From Cyrtodaria siliqua (Eukaryota; Mollusca; Bivalvia; Adapedonta; Hiatellidae): a stretch of DNA of 64,000 nt. The DNA is taken from assembly GCA_037043455.1 (NCBI GenBank), contig JAWPHD010002628.1, positions 1 through 64,000 on the forward strand. Reading direction: 5' to 3'. The position numbers and the translations under genes are program-made. Below are positions 56,013-64,000 of this stretch, one piece after another (position 1 is the first letter of the stretch; every line of letters begins with the position of its first letter). The notes beneath the pieces are model-generated. The model searched no databases, was not told the origin of the DNA, and saw only the letters and a program-made list of their open reading frames with translations.

Positions 56013-56548
56013 AAATAACTAATACAATTGTCCCTTTTGATCAATGCGTAAATACAAACAAGACAATATGACCGCTTCCTTTTGGCAAGACATACGTATA
56101 TTAAATGTATTTTAACCGGAGTATTGCTAACATGCGTTTGATAAAATTCGCTAGATAAAGCATAGCTACCAATGCCCAATAGAAGTCAAGAGTGAGATGG
56201 GGCCCAACGGGCGGTTGACCCTTAGTTAGATATTCCATCTCCACGTATGTTTTGCAATACAGACATAAACGCCTTTCTCTAGCTATACCTGAGTGTTTGC
56301 CAATCTCTATTCGACGAAGTCATGAACGAAACCAAGGCTGACCTAACCTTTCTAGAAGTGATGACATTTAAATATTGTTCGAACATGATATTATTTTTAA
56401 CATTTCTTTACAGGTGAATCTTTCCTATTGCTCGGAATCATCCCATGCAATTTTTGAACCTTAATTCTCAATTCATACTGCTTCAAAAATAACTAGTAAT
56501 TTTGGGCACACTGGTTTTCTCATACATAGCCAAAGCCATTTGAAAATA

Positions 56549-57388
56549 TACTCAGCAAAAATAAAAAGTATCCACTTTGTTTTCCTGCAAAATCGGAGAC
56601 ATTAAAAAAGAACGAACAACTGTAGCATAATTTTCCTTTAATAACATCTTTGTCTGGTGTTCACACAAAATTTCATCGAAATATACCGAATAATAAAAAA
56701 ATAAATGACAATTTAAAAACATAGGTGTGAAAACGAAATTCACAAAACTTAACAAATGTATAGGTAAGACAATAGCACGGATTCAGCAGATTAAGTCGAT
56801 TCAAATACACAAACATATATTCAAAACCTCGCTAATATCTCATGTGTCCAGCGTTACACCGTATACAGGTAAGAATGCGACGACGTATGCTTCTGTTGTA
56901 ACGACTGACGAATTATGGAGGTAATGTGTTCCATTCGCGGACAAGTGCTGCTGCAAGGTCCTGGACACTTTGGATATGGTCATCCTGACGTATACGACTT
57001 CTCAAATTTGCTCGATGCTTCGTCAGTCGTTACGTCAGAAGCATGCGACGTCGCATTTTTGAGTGTATTCTGTGTAACTGTGGACACATGAGATATTAGC
57101 GAGGCTTTGAACATTTTTCAGTGTATTTGAATGGGCTTGGACTGCTAAATCTGTGCTATCGTCGCCAATCTTTACATTTGTTAAGTTTTGTTAATTTCGT
57201 TTTCACACCTATGTTTTTAAAGTTTGATTTATTTTTTAAGCATTCGGTATATTTCGATGAAATTTTGTGTGAACATCAAACAACGATGTTATTGAAAGAA
57301 AAATCATGCTACAATTGTTAGTTCTTTCTCACAGTCCCAGATTTTGCAGGAAAACCAAGAGGATACTTTTTATTTTTGCTGAGTATAA
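56549..57388. mobile_element. Near-palindromic TIR transposon, ~840 bp
   Basis: Ends TACTCAGCAAAAATAAAAAG and CTTTTTATTTTTGCTGAGTA. The inverted arms extend about 370 bp each (56549-56920 and 57018-57388), for instance GAAATTTTGTGTGAACA and its complement. A unique centre of about 100 bp separates them. The parallel frames on the two arms are mirror shadows. Non-autonomous; family not named. Confidence 0.9.
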
Positions 57389-58089
57389 GTTGTATTGAAG
57401 TTTCGTAAACCAGCTAAAATATTCATAGTTATCTAATTAAATCAACATCTCATAAAAAACAAGATATCTGTGACTTGGCATTTTAAGTAACGTGCATCAG
57501 TATTTTATACACATTTTATTAGATAATATCATGTTTTTCATAATATATGGTTTAGATATAACGCTGTATTCCGGTTGTCGTGTCTGATGTACGGCTTAGC
57601 GAACTTGTAATGCGTATTGGCTCTAGAAAAAAGAACGGTAGTGTTACATTGTAATTAATAATTTGAATAATATTTTACCGACTTTTAAAAGCCATAAACC
57701 GATAGAAAGTGTATACAATTCCCTCTTTAGACAATACATTGTCTTGACTGTTTTTAGGTTGTTGGGAATACAGTTAGATTTACTTTAGAGTGTCTTAAAC
57801 ATATACTATAAAAAAAAACTTTATATTATTTACATTGACTATCTGCCACAGTCTTAGCATTACATGATTGAATTGTTGCATACATAAATAGTGTGCATGC
57901 ATAAACATGAACCCTTTCAACATAATAAATCTGACCAAACCCTGACAATTCTTCTTCATCATCATTATAGGGCTTATATATTTGTACCAAACAACATAAA
58001 ATATACATGATTAGGCGTCGAACATGGAGTATTTAATGAAGGTAACATTGGCAGTTTCAGTTGCCATTTGAACAATTAAAGACGACATA
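57389..58089. other. AT-rich DNA without recognised features
   Basis: No exon or repeat seen; a 60-codon minus frame at 57826-58008 lacks LU or other motifs. Confidence 0.4.
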
Positions 58090-58205
58090 TTGGTGGAGTG
58101 TCGCTTGGACCGGTACTGGAGGTAAGGGCTGGGGGCGTGGGGTATTGCTTTTTAGATTACCTCTCATGAACAGACTCAATAAAACCGAGTTTCTGCTTTG
58201 TTCAA
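58090..58205 (+). mobile_element. Module A, copy 11 (decayed)
   Basis: GTGTCGCTTGGACCGGTACTGG, TTACCTCTCATGAACAGACTC, AATAAAACCGAGTTTCTG: hairpin 2 is disturbed by a TT insertion and hairpin 1 is lost. Confidence 0.75.
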
Positions 58206-58258
58206 GAAAAAATTAGGTGCACTAAATATCGGAAGCAAATTACGACTACTACGATGAT

Positions 58259-58707
58259 CATTACGTTGTCCCGCCTTAATTCCATTAAGCGATGGGAAAG
58301 TTTATATTAGCAGCATTTTATAACAGATATTTCGACAATAAACTACGTTTAAAAACATTTTTTACTAAATGAAAATGGTATAACCTGTTTAAAATTACCT
58401 ATTAAATGTTTTAATTTTACAATGTGCAAACTTTTTAAGCCGAAATTAAGGTTTTATTGCATACCCCAGCCAACCCCGTTTTGCTTCTTGGAGAAGGGGT
58501 TGGATGGGGTATGAAAGTTTATACTCGGACCACGACGTAATCCTATTTATTTCTCAACCAGTTTTCAAAACTAGGATTTGTTTATTTACCACTAAAATGA
58601 TCAGTGCCAATGACATGAATGATATATAATTATGTACGTAATAATAAACTTGCTCATGTTATTGCTGAAAACCCTTTTGGCTGAAACAAGCGCCATGAAC
58701 AATATTG
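58259..58707 (+). mobile_element. MITE family E, copy 5, with shared outer flank
   Basis: Core 58259-58541 (CATTACGTTGTCCCGCC to ACCACGACGTAAT), then 165 bp matching the flank of copy 4 in the same relative orientation (CTTGCTCATGTTATTGCTGA, GCGCCATGAACAATA). Confidence 0.8.
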
Positions 58708-59572
58708 TCTCTCCACTGTGTGACGTTTAGCATTGTTCGTTGTGATTGGTTGGATTATTTGGAGTAGCATGTTATGCTTTCAAGTGATTTATACAATTTT
58801 CACAGTGACAATGGCAATTCCTCAGCCGCTTTTCTTTTCTTTTCTACATTTGTTTTAATCATTTTCTTTAGATCTCACTCAAATAAAAAACACGACAAAC
58901 TCGGCGATGACAATAATATGTGATTTCAGTTTAGTATTACTTTTGCAATTTGAACGACCTTACGTCACCGTGACGATTATTGTGCGTCATAGGATTAGTG
59001 TTGATGTATTAAGTGTTATATCACTGCGCCGTTAACATTTTATGACTCCATTTTTTATCAAAGAGAATTGCTCAGATCTTTATACTTTACGTATGTGTGC
59101 AGAGTTTCAGTTAGCTATACATATTGTGTCTGCATACACATATAGTTGATATAGAGTGGCGTAAACATGACGTCACAGAGCAATAAAATAACGAAGCCGT
59201 CTGGAATACCATTATGTTTGCGTTTCGAAATAAACACACACTTTCAATATATTCTTCACACAAGTAAACAGCATTGACTATATATAATGTGTCAGAATGG
59301 TTCAAGAAACTCCCTTTGCTATACTTAGTATTGCGCAAACATCCTATAAAAACCCTTTTTCACAAAAAGAATAAAAAGAATAGTAAAATATTGGTCGGAA
59401 TCGGATAATAGAAGTTTGTATTTAAATTATGCGAAATGTATGTGCAATGTATACAATACTGGGATACACATTATACACATTCAATTATGATACATTGAAG
59501 AAAGTTCAGGTAATAATAATTTAAATTATCAGCTGCACTTTACCACATAAATTTCCAATTCGTTACCACTCC
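58708..59572. other. AT-rich DNA without recognised features
   Basis: Unique AT-rich sequence; nothing supported. Confidence 0.4.
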
Positions 59573-59821
59573 TGGGTCCGTATTCTTAAATCTTCTTTGC
59601 AATATCTTAAGTCAAATTTTATATAAAAATTAAACAACCTTTTTTATCGATTTAAGACGTTTTCCTAATGCTCTTAATAAGGACAGCTAAATATGTATCT
59701 TAATTTAGATGGTTTGTAGTATACCACAGAGGTAAATAAGGATATTCAAAAACATGTAAAAATATTAAATTTTGACTTCAGTGATATTTTCCACTTCAGT
59801 AGCTTCATGAATACGGACCCT
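59573..59821. mobile_element. MITE with GGGTCCGTATTC ends
   Basis: CTGGGTCCGTATTCTTAA at the left and TTCATGAATACGGACCCTG at the right are terminal inverted repeats around about 220 bp. MITEs with GGGTCCGTATTCATGAA ends are familiar to me from several invertebrates. Confidence 0.75.
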
Positions 59822-60129
59822 GCTGTCGACTCTCCCTGTTTTTGTTGTTGCACTCCTTGCTTCTATTCATCCGTGTAACAGTAGGAACGCCAGCCTTATG
59901 GCGTAGGAATATTTATCAAACAAGGTCACGTGATAAAATCGATAACAAAATGACATTATTGGGAAAATTTTCACTGGTCAGATTTATACACCTCTTATCT
60001 ATAAACTGTGATTATGACAAAACACAATCACAGATCGTTGTTAAAGTAATAATATTCACAAACTACATTGTTCGAACATAATTGGTGTACACTTCGTGGA
60101 ATTCCCATTAATAGTGAAAGGTATTTTTC
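59822..60129. other. Unique sequence, no recognised features
   Basis: A 79-codon plus frame at 59842 has no domain or splice context. Confidence 0.35.
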
Positions 60130-61330
60130 CAAGGGATGAATTTAGGTTGTTTTAAGGTTTAAATTGCCAACAATGCGCTTTTAAATCAAAATCGATTTAT
60201 TTCATCATTTTAGAAGCGAGAATAAAAATAAATGCATGTACGCATAGATAAATCTTTGCTCTGTCCATATGCAAAATTTTAATGAAATCGGAGACAAGTA
60301 CTTTTTTTTCCCCAAAATTAACTAACATGACCCACGGACTCAAAGACGGCATAACGCATATACATTTACAGACGCGACTGGGTACACAAAAAATGAAATA
60401 ATTCCATTATTTCAATACATATATTTCAAATGTATGTATCCATGCATTCCAGATTAAATTTCTGATCTATACATGCTTTTGGTTTATGCCGGAGTGCTCG
60501 GAATAGGTTTTAACAAACCAAATTGCAACGGTACGTCGGGAAAGGAAATGAGGATGGTGAAAATATATATTGAAGTGCTAATTTTCTGAATCCGAAAAAA
60601 TCGCAAAATAATGAAGTTTTAACAACGAGAATGATTTTTTTTTCTTGAAAGTGTTCATTGACATGTCTACTATTAAAAACCAAAATCTAAAGTCAATCAG
60701 AAAAAAGTACTTTTTTTTCCCCAAAATTAACAAAGTACACCGTGTTCGCTAAAATATGAACAATCGCCTTTCGAAGTTAATGTACACGCGGGATATAAAA
60801 CCATGAAATTGTGCAATCTTTTTTTAAGAGATATATTGATTTCAACATTGTTCTGTATTAAATGAATTATTAGAGTAGAATGTTCGCAGTTTTTTTCAAG
60901 GACACCATTACGGTAGTATCCCTGCAACCCCGCCCTTCATGCCACCCCACCACCCTCTATACCGTATTGATTAAGTTGTATATAGCTGCGAATGCGCAGT
61001 TTTAATCAAATTCGATTTATTTCATCATTTTAGAACAGAACAAAGCATGTACGCGTAAATACATTTTTCCTCTGTAGATATGTAAAACATAAATAAAAAA
61101 CCGGAGGCAAGTTCTTTCATCCCCCACGCCCCGTATGTGTCTATGTATTTTACACTAATTTTTTTATCTATACTACATGCTTTGGGTTAATGTCAGAGTG
61201 CCCAATTTATTTTACAATGTTGCAACGGTATATCGGAAAATGAAATCATGATACGTTGCAGAGTTAATTTTCGAAATCATAAAAAGCGATAAACTAATAT
61301 AAGTTTAACAGGCAGAAAGAAGTATATTCA
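60130..61330. repeat. Diverged ~0.85-kb tandem duplication
   Basis: ATCGATTTATTTCATCATTT near 60190 and TTCGATTTATTTCATCATTT near 61010 start blocks that align on to ATACATGCTTTTGGTTTATG / CTACATGCTTTGGGTTAATG and to GCAACGGTA.CG/AT.CGG. A shorter third piece (AAGTACTTTTTTTTCCCCAA) occurs at 60297 and 60705. Ancient and decayed. Confidence 0.7.
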
Positions 61331-61619
61331 TTTAACTGTTCGTTTGAAACTGAGGGGGCGACTCGAGTAAATGACTGACGAGTAACAGACATGCTACTGT
61401 CAGTAACAAACATGATTTTGTGTAAACTCGAAGATTGCATGACATAAATATGTGGACTTGAAATTGTGTCAATGGTTTGTGGTGTTGTGAAACACTGTAC
61501 GCGTGAATCCGAAAAGTGCGGGTCTGTTATCTTTATAGGGCATATATAGTTATATTATAACATGTGTGTTGTACCATATGCTTATCCTTGTTTATAAATG
61601 TTTGATAATGGATGTCAGC

Positions 61620-62285
61620 AGGAACTTGACTTTTGACCTAAAAATCAAACGGATTATCCTCTTTCTACTGTCCACCAATGAAGTTTTATGAAATTTGCTT
61701 TAGGTAAAAGGAAAAACTGTGTGGACAAGACTTTTCATTTTCCGGTCATGGTAACGGACCTTTCAACTACTGACTTCAAAATAAACAGGGATTATTCACC
61801 AAAGGCAGTCAAAGTATGACGTTTTATGAAATTAGCTTTAGAGAAAGTAAAAAAATAGTTTCATTACGGACATTATCCGGTCTGTGACCTTGACTGTTGA
61901 CCCACTCACAATCAAAAGGATCACCCTCTCGCCAGAAGCAATCCATCCATTAAGTTCATGATATTTGACTTACAGTTTACAACATTTTACATTATCATGT
62001 TACGGTGACAATGATCTTTGACCTAATGACATCAAAATCAAAAGGCATCATTCTCTCACCAAATGCACTCAAACCATGAATTTTGATGAGATTTGCTTCT
62101 GGGGAAGTGCACAGTGCAGACAATGGTTTTCATGATCATTATTGGGTCACGGCGCACTTGACCTTCGATATTTGATATGCACATACTGATGCTTCTTACA
62201 AAGTTTCGTAAAAATCCAACAAATAGCGCAGACAAGATTTGTGACGGACGAACGGAAAAGCCAAATATAATCTGTCTCACCTACC
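61620..62285. repeat. Degenerate ~150-bp period repeat ending GACGGACGAACGG
   Basis: Four diverged monomers with TGACCT(T)TGACC-type words, ATCAAA(A)GG.ATCA, CACCAAA.GCA.TCAAA and TTTATGAAATTTGCTT-like words, ending in TTTGTGACGGACGAACGG. I associate this TTGACCTAGTGACC...GACGGACGG pattern with one of the commonest bivalve repeats; recollection only. Confidence 0.6.
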
Positions 62286-62355
62286 ACTTTGTGGTGGAAG
62301 ACATATTTATAAAGACAATATTTTAGTTCATATGTATATTTTATTAAGCAAATAA

Positions 62356-62429
62356 TTAAGCGAACATAAACTTCAGCATTGACTCTGGCCAGTGGTGTAC
62401 ATTGAGTCTTCTTCCACATGACGTGCAGC
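62356..62429 (-). CDS. Possible terminal exon with CxxC start, doubtful
   Basis: A very good acceptor (TTTTTATTTTCTTTCAG) opens in phase 1 a frame reading CTSCGRRLNVHHWPESMLKF then MFA and TAA. The C-x2-C right after a phase-1 border resembles the opening of the LU exons, but the later Cys residues are missing in frame. It could be a decayed LU exon, the last exon of another minus-strand gene, or chance. Confidence 0.25.
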
Positions 62430-63180
62430 CTGAAAGAAAATAAAAAGTAAAAATAAGTCGCGTACAGTATTCAATTTGAATCAGGTGTTGCTAGGGGGAG
62501 CTAGGGCATGTTAAGGGGAATGGGACAGTTTGACACAATGGGCTAGCAGGATACATCGAAGTTAACCAGTAGCGCCAGTAAGACTTGAATCCGTGTTCAC
62601 TGGATTCAAAGCCGATATGCTATAAACGTCCCTTGACCAAAACTGAGTAAATGGCACATCAAATAAAGGGTCAATACATATTATATTGTGTATCATACGA
62701 GTATATGATTGACCTGACATGATTACAGAACAATTTTAATGTATATTTCACCCAACAGTACTACAGCAAGAATCTATTATAAGGAAAGTTAAATCTGACA
62801 GATGGTGCAATGCTCTATTAAGCCATTTTTACTAGAAGGGGAATAAAATACAACTCTTGCCAAAAATCTAAAATTGTTAAATTTTACACGTTTTGTTGAT
62901 AGAATATTTTACTTTAATGACTTAGTAAGGTCATTTTACATGGGGAGAAAACATAAATATACAACTATTCATTTTCTATCTCAAAACCTGGTGATGCCGC
63001 TAGTTTTAGTTATAAAACACGATTAAATAGGGCAGTTGAGAAGACACTTTTGTAGATGTGTGGTCTGTTCTGATGTGAAAATGTGTAAAACAGACACAAG
63101 ATTGAAAAATTTGCTCTGTGTCCCTTTAATAAATTGGGGACCCATCACATAGACCATAATAATATTGTAATTAGTTCATG
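62430..63180. other. AT-rich DNA; one GTGTCCCTTTAA terminus
   Basis: Mostly unique. At 63116-63128 TGTGTCCCTTTAA is a further copy of the MITE end found at 63.2-63.48 kb, facing it, so a second truncated MITE may lie here. Confidence 0.4.
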
Positions 63181-63477
63181 TTAAAGGGACACACGGCACT
63201 CTTGAAGTATTTATCAAGCATTAACATTAGCATCTCCATTTGTTAACCTGGTAACATTTTAAATTTAAACCTGCTTGCATTAAAAATTAAATAAAAGTGT
63301 TTCATTTTGTCTTCGTTATTCTATCAAATACTTAACTATATTATAGGTGCACTGTTATCAACAGTTCTGAACTATTCTAATAAATACTATTAATGATCCC
63401 TAATGCAAATTATGAAGAAAAATTGACCGAAACTCCAGAAGTTTAAACAAAAAAAAGATTGCCTAGTGTCCCTTTAA
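63181..63477. mobile_element. MITE with TTAA borders and AGGGACAC inverted ends
   Basis: TTAAAGGGACACA at the left and GTGTCCCTTTAA at the right give an inverted repeat inside duplicated TTAA, the target used by piggyBac-type elements; a TA target is also possible. Interior about 270 bp, AT-rich, no coding. Confidence 0.7.
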
Positions 63478-64000
63478 CACAACTTGTTTTCGCATGTATT
63501 CAGTACATGTAGTGTACACGAGCTCATATGACAATCACGCTGCATTATCACCGAAAACTTTTTTTACTGTAACTTTGAACAGCACCGTGCAAGCATAACA
63601 CAAGCTCCATTTAAAGAACTACACAAGTGTAAACATTTTTTAAAAGGGCTCCCTCCTCAAAATGATCCAATGGCATTTAACTCGGCTTGACATTCTGAAG
63701 TCGTCAGTATCAATTCACTTAGAATTGCTCAAGGGCACGATTCACATTTGAGGCCTCTCTGAAAAACAACATCAATCCAATGTCAATGATCAAACAGACA
63801 GAGTTAATCCTTTGTTATACATAATGTAACATATTTATAAAGGAAAACTCAAAACTCTACTAACTGTCATGGATATATATGTACACATATGTGTATGTAG
63901 ATCTATGTTACTGTACATAAATATTAATCTGACCTGTCAATGGCTGTTTACATTATTTCGATGGTAGTTGTATCGAGTATGTATTCACGAATGTGCGAGA
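63478..64000. other. Unique sequence to window end
   Basis: No supported gene. A good acceptor on the minus strand at 63758 opens a 13-codon frame to a stop, too short to call. Confidence 0.35.

Noticed and set aside
63719..63758. Short minus-strand frame after a good acceptor (EASNVNRALEQF then stop)
   Set aside because: Only 13 codons, no domain and no partner exon in view; cannot be separated from chance.

Overview
The window looks like genomic DNA of a marine or freshwater invertebrate, most likely a bivalve mollusc. The basis is AT-rich sequence with very low coding density, small spliced exons with GT-AG borders, tRNA-derived SINEs, many MITE and foldback elements, very large minisatellite arrays, and degenerate dispersed repeats (1-245 and 61620-62285) that I associate with bivalve genomes. 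No bacterial gene organisation, rRNA or CRISPR is present. The species cannot be named from sequence alone.

The only gene I can assemble with confidence runs on the minus strand from about 45.6 kb down to 12.6 kb. Ten exons (45538-45620, 43473-43544, 40290-40494, 33747-33826, 30301-30363, 29248-29350, 28065-28240, 15375-15537, 14528-14652, 12644-12808) join in perfect phase. They encode two tandem Ly6/uPAR (three-finger, LU) domains, a Thr/Pro-rich mucin-like stalk, two immunoglobulin domains and a stop codon: about 410 residues without the signal-peptide exon, which I could not find. Each domain module is bounded by phase-1 introns. No transmembrane exon follows the last Ig domain, so the product is probably secreted. 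I know of no described family with this architecture. A weaker three-exon candidate lies on the plus strand (1731-2719), and a broken Helitron-type coding remnant sits at 6845-7230 (minus).

Most of the window is repeat. From left to right: a 29-bp array (3.2-4.9 kb) interrupted by a TIR element; foldbacks and an A/T simple repeat (7.8-8.5 kb); an 18-bp array; a 1.25-kb inverted composite of two MITEs; a 26-bp array (11.0-12.6 kb) carrying a second copy of the TIR element; a 9.9-kb array of 54-bp units (16.9-26.7 kb) inside an Ig intron; a miniature LTR-like element with a tRNA-like sequence in each terminal repeat (27.5-27.9 kb); several large foldbacks (30.5-32.2 kb); a 57-bp array (34.1-38.2 kb); a 17-bp array (41.6-43.0 kb); a 39-bp array with an embedded 2,968-bp tandem duplication (46.9-53.4 kb); a 28-bp array (55.5-56.0 kb); an 840-bp near-palindromic transposon (56.5-57.4 kb); and further MITEs and degenerate repeats to the end.

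Two dispersed modules tie the repeats together. Module A (11 copies) carries two adjacent hairpins; one divergent copy shows compensatory changes in both stems. Module B (4 copies) flanks several arrays. Its single-copy internal segment in three copies appears to be the ancestral monomer of the huge 54-bp array. This suggests one modular family of mobile elements that repeatedly seeds locus-specific minisatellites, including inside the introns of the LU-Ig gene.
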